From: DASPXY01 sp038227745
Lineage (GTDB): Bacteria > Planctomycetota > Planctomycetia > Gemmatales > Gemmataceae
Assembly (NCBI GenBank): GCA_038227745.1
Contig: JBBRPS010000047.1
Coordinates: 1 to 22,911, forward strand
Direction: 5' to 3'
DNA: 22,911 bases
A model generated the notes under the pieces. It was not told the DNA's origin, did not search any database, and saw only the letters and a list, made by a program, of their open reading frames with translations. The position numbers were made by a program, and so were the translations under genes. Shown here piece by piece: positions 7,108-13,993 of this stretch (its first letter is position 1; each line of letters begins with the position of its first letter).

Positions 7108-7776
7108 ATGAGTCGGGCACCGTCGGTACAGCAACCGCCCGCCGGGCGCTGCCTGCGGCTCTCCGGGGTCGATTGGCGGACCTACTCGCAGTTGTTGCAC
7201 GCCTTCGCGGAGCGACCCGGGATCCGCCTCACCTACGACCGAGGAGAACTGGAGATCATGTCGCCCCTGCTCGCGCATGAGAAGGACGACCGCTTCCTGG
7301 CGCGTCTGATCGTGGCCGCGACGGAGGAACTGGGGTTGCCTATCCTCGAAGGCGGTTCCACCACCCTGCGGCGCCGACTGCGCCGGCGCGGGATCGAGGC
7401 CGACGAGTGCTACTGGATCGCCAACGCTCACCGGATAGCCGGTCGTCGTCGGCTGGACCTGCGCACCGAGCCGCCGCCGGATCTGGCCCTGGAAGTGGAC
7501 GTGACCCACAGTTCGCTGGACCGCATGAGCATTTATGCCGGCCTCGGCGTCCCCGAGGTGTGGTGCCTCGACGGCGATACGCTGACCTTCCACGTCCTGG
7601 ACAAGAACGGAACGTACGCCGGAGCGCCCGCCAGCCAGGCGTTTCCCCTCATCGCACCGGCCAACCTGGTTAGCTTCCTGCAGCAAGCGCGGCAGGGCAG
7701 TGATAACAACACCGTCGTCCGCCAGTTCCGCGACTGGATCCGGCAGCGCCGCGCCGCCCCGCCCGCCCAACCCTGA
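7108..7776 (+). CDS. Uma2 family (DUF820) nuclease-fold protein (222 aa)
   Basis: The sequence follows the Uma2 pattern: an N-terminal region with RLTYDRGELEIMSP (about 40-53), then EADECYWIAN (97-106), PPDLALEVDVTHSS (123-136) and YAGLGVPEVWCLD (143-155). D125 and E129, with D99/E100, are in the positions of the PD-(D/E)XK-type metal site. The fold is that of restriction endonucleases, but the cellular role of Uma2 proteins is not established and they are highly multiplied in planctomycetes and cyanobacteria. Start ATG at 7108 has a GGGAGGGGG motif about 5 nt upstream. It stands alone in the same direction between the sigma factor and a membrane-protein cluster. The C-terminus (about 190-222) is a basic tail outside the family core. 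Confidence 0.9.
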   Translation: MSRAPSVQQPPAGRCLRLSGVDWRTYSQLLHAFAERPGIRLTYDRGELEIMSPLLAHEKDDRFLARLIVAATEELGLPILEGGSTTLRRRLRRRGIEADECYWIANAHRIAGRRRLDLRTEPPPDLALEVDVTHSSLDRMSIYAGLGVPEVWCLDGDTLTFHVLDKNGTYAGAPASQAFPLIAPANLVSFLQQARQGSDNNTVVRQFRDWIRQRRAAPPAQP

Positions 7777-7909
7777 TCCCTTTCCGGCGCCCCGCGCCTC
7801 CGCGGGAATTTGCTTGCGTCCGCGCTCGCCGTGCTGTCAAATATCCACGGGGCACCGAGCCGGCGTGCCCCATCGTCTTCCGAGCCGGCGGCGCCGAGGG
7901 TTGCACGCC

Positions 7910-8521
7910 ATGATCAGTAATGGTCGCTGGGAAGACGCCCAACGTATTGAGGGCTGGGCCGGTGAGGTCCGCGTCAACCTCATCCGCCTGGCGGCCATCG
8001 TCGGCTTCTACGGCCATCACCTCGTCAACGTGTTCCTGATCCAGGACGACACCACACTCGCCGGCGGCTACCACCTCGCGGTAACCGTCGTCGTGCTGGC
8101 CTGGGCGACCGCCGTGCTGGCTCTGCACTTCTGCCTGACGCAGCGCTGGGTGCCGCCCGCCCTGAAGTACCTCGCCACCGCCTGGGACCTGCTGCTGGTC
8201 ACGACCGTCCTCGTACTCGGCCGCGATCCGTCGAGCATGCTAGCGGTGCTCTACTTCCTGGTGATCGTTGCCTCCCCCCTGCGCCTGTCGCTGCCGCTGA
8301 TCTACGCGGCGGCGCTGGGGGCGATAGCGTGTTACGCTTTCTTCCTCGGCTACGTCAAGTTCTGGCTGGAGTTGCCCGCGGCGCAACGGCTGTCGCGGCC
8401 GCAGCAGATCATTTTCCTGCTCGCGCTAGGCGGGGCCGGCCTGCTGGCGGGGCAGGCGGTGCGACAGGCGCGGCGGCTAGTGCAGGGCTACCCGGTCACC
8501 GTGGCGGAGGAGGAGAAGTAA
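7910..8521 (+). CDS. Multi-pass membrane protein (203 aa)
   Basis: A short hydrophilic N-terminus (WEDAQRIEGWAGEVR) precedes about six hydrophobic segments near residues 24-44, 55-75, 87-105, 109-123, 126-146 and 166-184, ending in a short charged C-tail. There is no Cys cluster or enzyme motif. The layout resembles the membrane sensory half of some planctomycete cyclases or histidine kinases with the output domain missing; this is only a resemblance. ATG at 7910 is preceded by GAGGG at about 9 nt. The frame is open upstream to 7700 but would overlap the Uma2 gene and lacks a ribosome site. Its stop is 2 nt before the next ATG (8524), so the two are probably translationally coupled. Confidence 0.82.
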   Translation: MISNGRWEDAQRIEGWAGEVRVNLIRLAAIVGFYGHHLVNVFLIQDDTTLAGGYHLAVTVVVLAWATAVLALHFCLTQRWVPPALKYLATAWDLLLVTTVLVLGRDPSSMLAVLYFLVIVASPLRLSLPLIYAAALGAIACYAFFLGYVKFWLELPAAQRLSRPQQIIFLLALGGAGLLAGQAVRQARRLVQGYPVTVAEEEK

Positions 8522-8523
8522 TC

Positions 8524-8844
8524 ATGCCTCTTCGGCTCGTTTGCAGCGGGTGCAAGAAATCGCTTGAGATCCCGGACGACAACCGCAGCCCCTGGCTGAC
8601 CTGTCCACACTGCCTCGCCCACGGAAGAAACCCCGCCGCCGACGGTGATACTTCGCTCGGGGGACTTGACCGCGACGTCAATGGGGGCCGGCGAGTTCCG
8701 CCCCCGCGAAGCCTTGACGGCCGCGACGTTCATCAAGACTCTTGCTCTGCTCCTCATCACGTGCGTCATGCGCTACGCCATTTTCGTCGTCTTCGCCATG
8801 GTGTGCCTCGGCGTGGTGTCGGTTGGGGGAGGTCTGAAAATCTG
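8524..8844 (+). pseudogene. Zinc-ribbon plus membrane-helix protein, apparently frameshifted
   Basis: From ATG 8524 (strong GGAGGAGGAG upstream, overlapping the previous gene's end) the first ~32 residues form a zinc ribbon with C7, C10, C27 and C30 (VCSGC...CPHCLA). The frame then turns into His/Arg-rich nonsense and stops at 8880. A different frame takes over at about 8612-8620, reading SPTEETPPPTVILRSGD and then a hydrophobic helix (LALLLITCVMRYAIFVVF) to a stop at 8842-8844. Joined, the frames give a protein shaped like its two downstream neighbours: ribbon, linker, membrane helix. A single-base indel explains this best. It could be a real mutation, a sequencing error or programmed frameshifting; no slippery run is obvious. 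Confidence 0.6.
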
Positions 8845-8895
8845 ATGCGCCGCGGGGCCTCGTCCGGCGGCGGATCCTAACTGGGAGCCACTGGC

Positions 8896-9660
8896 GTGTC
8901 TCAGACCATCACGTGTGCCAGGTGCCGGCACGTCTTGCGCATCGCCTCGGAAGTCCGCGGCCGCTGGGTTACCTGCCCGCGCTGCCTGGCGTCGATCCCC
9001 AACGCCGGCCTTGGTGTCGCGCCGGGAGGGGCCGCGCCCGCGGCCATCCCGACAGCCGAGCGGTCGGCGACGGCGGAACCGGCCCCGGCGGGTGAGTGCC
9101 CCGAGTGCGGTCAACCGGTCGAGCGGGGGTGGCGTTACTGCCCGCACTGCGACGCGGTGCTCGTCCACCGTGGGCCGCCGCCCGAGCCGCTCGACGCCGA
9201 GGTGCGCGGCGACATGGGCCTGGTCGGCGGCGGTCTGACGCTGCTGGCCCTGCTGGGCGGCCTGGGGATGATCCTGTTCTACTGCGGCGGCGGCCTGGGG
9301 AGTGTACACAGCAAGAGTGAGGCCCAAGGGGCCGCCGGCATCGGCATGGGCGTCGGCGTGGTGCTGTTCGGCCTGGCCGTAACCGGCATGGTCGTGGGAG
9401 GCCTGAGCCGGGGGGAGGGGTCGCGCATCGGCTCGATCATCATCGGGGCCCTGGCGCTCACCGTGCTCGGCTTCGCGATCCTGGTCACCGTTGTTCTCTA
9501 TGCGTTCGCGGGCTGCTTCGAGCCGTGCGGGGGGAGGCAGCGCGGAGAAGTGCGGCCGCCTGCTGTGCTGGTGTGCTGGGCCTGCCGATGTCAGGGCTCT
9601 TCGCCGGCGGAGGCGCTCCGCGGAAGCATCCTTGTTGCAGAAGCCGAGGCGCTGGTATAA
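8896..9660 (+). CDS. Double zinc-ribbon membrane protein (254 aa)
   Basis: GTG start at 8896 with GGGAG about 9 nt upstream. The first zinc ribbon uses C7, C10, C27 and C30; an Ala/Pro-rich linker (about 40-65) leads to a second, shorter ribbon with C68, C71, C82 and C85 (CPEC...YCPHC). Three transmembrane helices follow at about 108-130, 147-169 and 179-204. The ribbons should face the cytoplasm and may bind protein or nucleic acid; the function is unknown. After FAGCFEPCG (about 212) the last ~42 residues look non-native (Arg/Ala/Cys-rich, no membrane or ribbon pattern), so the true C-terminus may have been lost to a frameshift near the G-run at 9529-9534. It is a paralogue in layout of the neighbours at 8524 and 9702. 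Confidence 0.78.
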   Translation: MSQTITCARCRHVLRIASEVRGRWVTCPRCLASIPNAGLGVAPGGAAPAAIPTAERSATAEPAPAGECPECGQPVERGWRYCPHCDAVLVHRGPPPEPLDAEVRGDMGLVGGGLTLLALLGGLGMILFYCGGGLGSVHSKSEAQGAAGIGMGVGVVLFGLAVTGMVVGGLSRGEGSRIGSIIIGALALTVLGFAILVTVVLYAFAGCFEPCGGRQRGEVRPPAVLVCWACRCQGSSPAEALRGSILVAEAEALV

Positions 9661-9701
9661 CAGGATGTCACTGTCAACCCGAAGTCCAGGGAGGGACGAC
9701 G

Positions 9702-9968
9702 ATGCCGACCGAAACAACCTGTCCCGTGTGCCGGCGGCCTGTCCAGCCTGGGACAGTGGACGCGAGCGGCAAGCCGGTCTGTCCATACTGCCGGCGGAAG
9801 CCACGGTTCGTCTTCACGACGCTGAAGGTGGCGATGCTCGCGGTCCTGCTGGTAGTCTCGACGGGCGCGGCGGGGGTGTTCGCGTTCGTCGGCTGCCCGT
9901 CCTGTCGGCAGAGCTACGCGCCGCTCTCCCCGGCGCCGGCGGACGTCCTTGAAGAGAAGAAGGATTAG
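9702..9968 (+). CDS. Small zinc-ribbon, single-helix membrane protein (88 aa)
   Basis: ATG at 9702 follows a GGGAGGGA motif. C7, C10, C27 and C30 form a zinc ribbon with the same residue numbers as the two upstream genes. One transmembrane helix spans about 41-63 (KVAMLAVLLVVSTGAAGVFAF), followed by a further CPSC (65-68) and a short acidic tail ending EEKKD. The predicted topology is ribbon inside and tail outside, where the CPSC pair could form a disulfide. The frame is open upstream to 9525 but overlaps the 8896 gene there and lacks a ribosome site. Function unknown. It may be transcribed together with the cluster starting at 7910. Confidence 0.8.
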   Translation: MPTETTCPVCRRPVQPGTVDASGKPVCPYCRRKPRFVFTTLKVAMLAVLLVVSTGAAGVFAFVGCPSCRQSYAPLSPAPADVLEEKKD

Positions 9969-10046
9969 ACGATGTCGCCGGCACCCCACCCGTGACGAGG
10001 GGCCGAAGCGGACAACGACACCCACCAGCGCCAGGAGGCGCATGCG

Positions 10047-11483
10047 ATGAACCTCCGCGATTACACCTTCCTGGGCACCACGCGCAGCCTGTGCCCGCAC
10101 TGCCGCCGCCTCGTCGATGCCAAGATCGTCGTCCGCGACCGCCGCGTCTACTTCCGCAAGACCTGCCCGGAGCACGGCACCGTCGAGGACTTCATCTGCT
10201 CCGATGTCGCCTATTACGACCGCCACGAGCACAGCCAGCCGGCGCGCACCCCGCGCGTCTACGGCACCCGCCCCGACAAGGGCTGCCCCTACGACTGCGG
10301 TCTCTGCACCGAGCACGAGCAGCACACCTGCATCGCCCTGATCGAGATTACCTCGAACTGCAACCTCAAATGTCCGATGTGCTTCGCCGAGTCGGGGCCG
10401 GGCGGCAAGCACCTCGACTTCGCCACCTACACGAAGATGGTGGACCGCCTCGTCTTCCTCGAGGGCATCGCCGACGTGCTGCAGATTTCCGGCGGCGAGC
10501 CGACCCTCCATCCCGACCTTGTGCGCATGGTCCGCTACGCCTACGAACAGCCCATCCAGGTCGTGATGATCAACACCAACGGCATCCGCCTCGCCCACGA
10601 CCCCGCGCTGGTCGAGGCCCTCGCCGCCATGCGCGATCGGTTCGAGGTCTACCTGCAGTTCGATGGCCTGGAGGACCGCTCCTACACCGCGCTGCGCGGC
10701 GAGCCGCTGCTGGAGACCAAGCTCGCGGCCCTGGAGGCGCTGCGCAAGCACGACATCCGCTGCACGCTCGTCTGCACCGTGGACCACAACACCAACCTGC
10801 ACGAGGTCGGCGCCGTGGTGAAGTTCGGCCTGGAGCGGCCGTACGTTCGCGGCGTCAGCTTCCAGCTCGCGACCTACTGCGGCCGCCACCTCGACCCGCT
10901 CGACCTGGAGCGGCGCGCCACCATGCCCGACGTCGTCAAGGGCATCGTGCGCCAGACCGGCGGCCTCGTCGCCGAGAGTGACTTCTACCCGCTGCCGTGC
11001 GCCCACCCGAACTGTCACATGATGGCGTACGTCTACCGCGGCGGCGACACGCCCGTGCCGATCAACCGCATCATTGACGTGACGAAGCACATGGACCTGA
11101 TCGCCAACAGCGTCGTCTACACGCCGGCGCGGGCGCGGCAGCTGGTGGCGCGCTACCTGGAGAACGCCGGCGGCTGCGGCTGCGGCCCGGGCGGCTGCGG
11201 CCCCGCCGACCCGTCGCTCAACGAGTTCGTCGTCAAGGCGCTGGCCGAGAAGCTCGTCGGCGCCGAGGTGTTCCGCATCACGCTGACCGCGTTCCTCGAC
11301 GTCCACAACTTCGACACGCGCCGCGTGATGAAGTGCTGCCTGGCGCACCTGTTGCCGAGCGGGCACATGGTGCCGTTCTGCGCGTACAACACGCTGTACC
11401 GCGACGGCCACGTGCCGCTGCCGCCGCTCGTGGACGCCCGACAGGCCGCGCCGCGGAAGTCCCTGACCTTGGTAAATACCTGA
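10047..11483 (+). CDS. Radical SAM protein of the MJ0619 / tetraether synthase (Tes) type (478 aa)
   Basis: The N-terminus has the family's Cys-knuckle region: LCPHC (C16, C19), TCPEHG (C40) and C51, then GCPYDCGLCTEHEQHTC (C80, C84, C87, C95). The radical SAM motif is CNLKCPMC (C105, C109, C112), with the SAM-contacting ISGGEPTLHPDL (147-158) next. Further cysteines at 318/323, 377/379/384 and 430/431/445 could bind auxiliary clusters. Family knowledge: archaeal MJ0619-type enzymes join lipid chains by C-C bond formation to make tetraether lipids; the role of bacterial homologues is mostly untested. AGGAGG at 10033-10038 is 8 nt from this ATG; an ATG at 10042 opens only a two-codon frame. 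The stop overlaps the next gene's start (TGATG), so this is a coupled operon with the Lgt-like gene. The family call is firm, the substrate is not. Confidence 0.9.
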   Translation: MNLRDYTFLGTTRSLCPHCRRLVDAKIVVRDRRVYFRKTCPEHGTVEDFICSDVAYYDRHEHSQPARTPRVYGTRPDKGCPYDCGLCTEHEQHTCIALIEITSNCNLKCPMCFAESGPGGKHLDFATYTKMVDRLVFLEGIADVLQISGGEPTLHPDLVRMVRYAYEQPIQVVMINTNGIRLAHDPALVEALAAMRDRFEVYLQFDGLEDRSYTALRGEPLLETKLAALEALRKHDIRCTLVCTVDHNTNLHEVGAVVKFGLERPYVRGVSFQLATYCGRHLDPLDLERRATMPDVVKGIVRQTGGLVAESDFYPLPCAHPNCHMMAYVYRGGDTPVPINRIIDVTKHMDLIANSVVYTPARARQLVARYLENAGGCGCGPGGCGPADPSLNEFVVKALAEKLVGAEVFRITLTAFLDVHNFDTRRVMKCCLAHLLPSGHMVPFCAYNTLYRDGHVPLPPLVDARQAAPRKSLTLVNT

Positions 11484-12211
11484 TGCCCGGTCGCCTGCAC
11501 TACGCCGTCTTCATGGTGCTGGCGCTCGCGGTCTTCCTGCTGGCGCGCCACTTCATCCCGAAGCCGCGCGGGCTGGCCGCGCTGCCGTGGTGGAAGCGGG
11601 CGGCGCTGGCCCTGGCCGCGTTCGTCGGCGGGGCGCTGGGGGCCAAGGTGCCGTTCGTCTTCGTGAGCGCGGACGGCGTCTTCGGCCAGCTGGCCTGGTT
11701 CCGCGACGGCAAGACCATCACGACCGGGCTCCTCGGCGCTTACCTGCTGGTGGAGGTGGCGAAGCTGCTGCTGGAGGTGCGCGTCAAAACCGGCGACACG
11801 TTCGCGCTGCCGCTGGCGCTGGCGCTGGCGGTCGGCCGCTGGGGCTGCTTCTTCAACGGCTGCTGTTACGGCGTTGCGACGGACCTGCCCTGGGGCGTGG
11901 GCTTCGGCGACGGCGTCGCCCGCCACCCGACGCAGGCCTACGAGAGCCTGTTCCACCTCACGATGGCCGGCGTGCTCCTCGTGCTGCTCCACCTCGACCT
12001 GCTGCGCGGCCAGCACCTTAAGCTGTACCTGATCTCGTACGCGGTGTACCGCTTCCTGACGGAATACCTCCGTCCCGAGCCGGCAGGGTTGCTGGGGTTG
12101 ACGTTCTACCAGTGGGTGAGCGTCGCGATGATCGCAGGGCTGGCGGTGCAGTGGGCGGTCGATGCGCCGCGCCGCCCCGTCACCGCCGCCGGTCCAGTAC
12201 ACCGCGGCTAA
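11483..12211 (+). CDS. Lgt-like integral membrane protein (242 aa)
   Basis: Hydrophobic throughout, with about seven membrane segments. Motifs of prolipoprotein diacylglyceryl transferase are recognisable: GRWGCFFNGCCYG (118-130, matching the GRxxNFxNGE region), HPTQAYES (148-155) and FLTEYLRPE (191-199, with the conserved Arg). The HGG motif expected near residue 80, whose His is essential in E. coli Lgt, is replaced by TTGLLGAYL. The extra cysteines at 122, 127 and 128 are also unlike standard Lgt. Lgt moves diacylglycerol from phosphatidylglycerol to a lipoprotein Cys; this variant more likely acts on another acceptor or binds lipid. Start ATG at 11483 overlaps the radical SAM stop by one base, tying the two functionally. 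Confidence is high for the superfamily, low for activity. Confidence 0.85.
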   Translation: MPGRLHYAVFMVLALAVFLLARHFIPKPRGLAALPWWKRAALALAAFVGGALGAKVPFVFVSADGVFGQLAWFRDGKTITTGLLGAYLLVEVAKLLLEVRVKTGDTFALPLALALAVGRWGCFFNGCCYGVATDLPWGVGFGDGVARHPTQAYESLFHLTMAGVLLVLLHLDLLRGQHLKLYLISYAVYRFLTEYLRPEPAGLLGLTFYQWVSVAMIAGLAVQWAVDAPRRPVTAAGPVHRG

Positions 12212-12281
12212 ACGAACGGCCACTCATTTCTGCCGCGAGGTACTAGCGCAAAAAACGAGCGGGAAAAGGGGCGGTGCGGCA

Positions 12282-12337
12282 GCCCGGGTTCGCGCCGGGC
12301 GAAAAGGGCCGCGACCCGGTCCGGTTCGGAAGCGGCC
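12282..12337 (+). terminator. Tandem GC hairpins after the Lgt-like gene
   Basis: The first stem is GCCCGG (12282-12287) with CCGGGC (12295-12300), loop 7 nt. The second is GGCCGC (12307-12312) with GCGGCC (12332-12337), with a possible inner CCGG pairing. No T-run follows, so termination is inferred from position only. Confidence 0.4.
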
Positions 12338-12350
12338 TTCGTGCCCAAAT

Positions 12351-12379
12351 TTGACACGGCATCAAATCCGAGCTAACCC
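12351..12379 (+). promoter_or_regulatory. Candidate promoter for the Tad cluster
   Basis: A perfect -35 box TTGACA (12351-12356) is followed 17 nt later by TAACCC (12374-12379), a poor -10. It is the best promoter-like site before cpaE and would leave a leader of about 160 nt. Confidence 0.35.
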
Positions 12380-12545
12380 TTGTGTATACGTGAAAAGTCC
12401 GAAGGGGCAGGACACGTCAAGCGGACAGGTCAAGCGAGTTTGGGGCTGGCCCGCGCGGCCGCGACACGCCGACGGCGAACGTGTGCCAAGAGGCCCGGAG
12501 GGACCTGTCCGGGAGGCCGAGCGCGGCCGGCGTTTGAGGGGAACC

Positions 12546-13685
12546 ATGCGTACCCTGGTTGTCAGCAATCACACCTTCGAGCCTATCAGTGTCCGCCTCG
12601 TAGAGCTGTTGCGGGCCACGGTGGACAGCCAGGGGCCGGCGACGGCGACCTTCGACGAGGTCGAGAGACGCCTGCCGCTGGCCCAGGCCGAGATGCTCGT
12701 CGTCGTTCTCTCGCACGACCCGGAGCGCGGCCTGGAAACCTTGCGGCTGGGCCGCCGCCTGACCTCCGGCTACGTCCTCGCCGTCGGCCAGGCCTCCGAG
12801 CCGAAGCTGATCCTGCGCGCTCTGCACGAGGGGGCCGACCACTACCTCGACCAGACCGAGCTGGAGACGAGCCTGGAGTCGGTGCTGGTCCGGCTGCAGA
12901 GCCGTGAGGAGGCGCCGGCCGGGCGCATGATCGGCATCCTGGCGGCCAGCGGCGGCAGCGGCGCCAGCACCCTGGCGGTCAACATCGCCTCCGTGCTGGC
13001 GCGCGACCACGGCAAGTGCGCCCTGCTCGACCTCAAGCCCGGCCGCGGCGACCTGGCCGCCCTGCTCGACCTCAAGCCTGCCTTCAACCTCGCCGACGTC
13101 TGCCTGAACGCCGCCCGCCTCGACCGCGCCATGTTCGAGAAGGTCCTGGTATCGCACGCCAACGGCATCCACCTGCTGGCGGCGCCGCAGGTCTTCGGCA
13201 GCACTCGCCTGGTGACCACCCAGGGCGTCAGCCAGGCCCTGGGAATGGCCCGGCGGCTGTTCACTCACGTGGTTGTCGATCTGGAAGACTGCTTCCACGA
13301 GGAGCAGCTCCTCGCTCTGCACCAGGCCAGCGCCATCCTGGTGGTGTCGCGCCTCGACTTCACCTCGCTGCGGAACGTCCGGCGGATCCTGGACTACCTG
13401 AACGAGGCGGACGTCGCGCGCGGCCGCATACGCCTGGTCGCCAACCGTTACGGTCAGCCGAATGAGCTTCCCGTCGCGGAGGCCGAGGAAGCCCTCGGCG
13501 ACAAGATTTCCTTCTTCGTTCCCGAGGATGCCAAGACCATCAACGGGGCGAACAACACGGGCATCCCGGCGGTGCTCAAGAGCCCGTCCGCCAAGGTCTC
13601 CCAGGCCATCGCCGCCGTGGCGCGGGGCGTCCTGGAGCGCCGCCGCACCGACGCGCCGCGCGGCAGCCAGGTGGCCCTGCACTGA
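12546..13685 (+). CDS. cpaE: CpaE/TadZ-like Tad pilus localisation ATPase (379 aa)
   Basis: The N-terminal ~120 residues form a receiver-like domain (LVVVLSHDPERGLETL, EGADHYLDQ). A ParA/MinD-like P-loop domain follows from about 128. Its deviant Walker A reads ASGGSGAST (134-142): the signature Lys and the P-loop Lys of the MinD motif are replaced by Ser135 and Ala140. Asp162 in LLDLKPGRGDL and the Walker B-like VVVDLED (242-248) are kept. The family places the Tad machine in the cell and acts with CpaF; loss of both lysines suggests weak or absent ATP hydrolysis. Start ATG 12546 has GAGGGG 6 nt upstream; the frame extends to 12162 without support. It is the first gene of the Tad cluster. 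Confidence 0.9.
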   Translation: MRTLVVSNHTFEPISVRLVELLRATVDSQGPATATFDEVERRLPLAQAEMLVVVLSHDPERGLETLRLGRRLTSGYVLAVGQASEPKLILRALHEGADHYLDQTELETSLESVLVRLQSREEAPAGRMIGILAASGGSGASTLAVNIASVLARDHGKCALLDLKPGRGDLAALLDLKPAFNLADVCLNAARLDRAMFEKVLVSHANGIHLLAAPQVFGSTRLVTTQGVSQALGMARRLFTHVVVDLEDCFHEEQLLALHQASAILVVSRLDFTSLRNVRRILDYLNEADVARGRIRLVANRYGQPNELPVAEAEEALGDKISFFVPEDAKTINGANNTGIPAVLKSPSAKVSQAIAAVARGVLERRRTDAPRGSQVALH

Positions 13686-13993
13686 CCCCGCCGGCGGCTG
13701 TCCCCGCGACGACCCTGACTTCGACAAAGGTGTACTCCTGTCTCGGTGAGGCGTGACCACGTCGGTCACGCGCTTCACCCGCGGCCACGGCGGTCGCACC
13801 CCGCCTGGGCGCTGACGAACCCGGCGGGTCGGACTTCATCGTACTCACCCGGTCGCCGACCCGACCGGGGCGACCGCGCCTGCCTCGGCCCACAGCCGTC
13901 GCCGCCTGTGGGCCGCTGCCGGCGCGGTCGAGCCCTTGACAAGACCTGGCGCGCGCCCCGGTGAAGGGCGCGGCAACCCGGAGACACGACCCG
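13686..13993 (+). other. Structured spacer between cpaE and cpaF (308 nt)
   Basis: There is no gene in it. It holds three successive hairpins: 13751-13771 (8-bp stem, 5-nt loop), 13850-13876 (8-bp stem, 11-nt loop) and 13887-13914 (9-bp stem, 10-nt loop). A TTGACA box lies at 13936-13941 but has no matching -10. The spacer is unusual inside a gene cluster whose other gaps are under about 135 nt, and may act as a terminator/attenuator or leader for cpaF. Confidence 0.5.

Larger units (their letters stand above)
12212..12545. other. Intergenic region before the Tad cluster (334 nt)
   Basis: It contains two back-to-back GC hairpins (12282-12337) likely to end the radical SAM/Lgt-like operon, and a TTGACA box at 12351 in the only AT-richer stretch, likely the Tad promoter region. 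The frame open through it from 12162 encodes Arg/Gly/Pro-rich sequence and is not part of the cpaE product. Confidence 0.6.

Noticed and set aside
7108..7776. Uma2 protein as part of a restriction-modification or defence island
   Set aside because: No methyltransferase, toxin-antitoxin or other defence gene lies nearby, and Uma2 genes are commonly solitary in planctomycetes.
9591..11411. A 606-codon minus-strand frame opposite the radical SAM gene
   Set aside because: It is an antisense shadow: Val/Ala/Glu/His-rich low complexity, no ribosome site, and it overlaps intact genes on the other strand.
12162..12545. N-terminal extension of the cpaE product by 128 residues
   Set aside because: Arg/Pro/Gly-rich with no homology to the family; it overlaps the end of the Lgt-like gene and contains the candidate promoter. 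The ATG at 12546 has a good ribosome site.
12417..13799. A 460-codon minus-strand frame opposite cpaE
   Set aside because: It has no recognisable domain and fully overlaps a well-supported ATPase gene; its openness is explained by codon bias.
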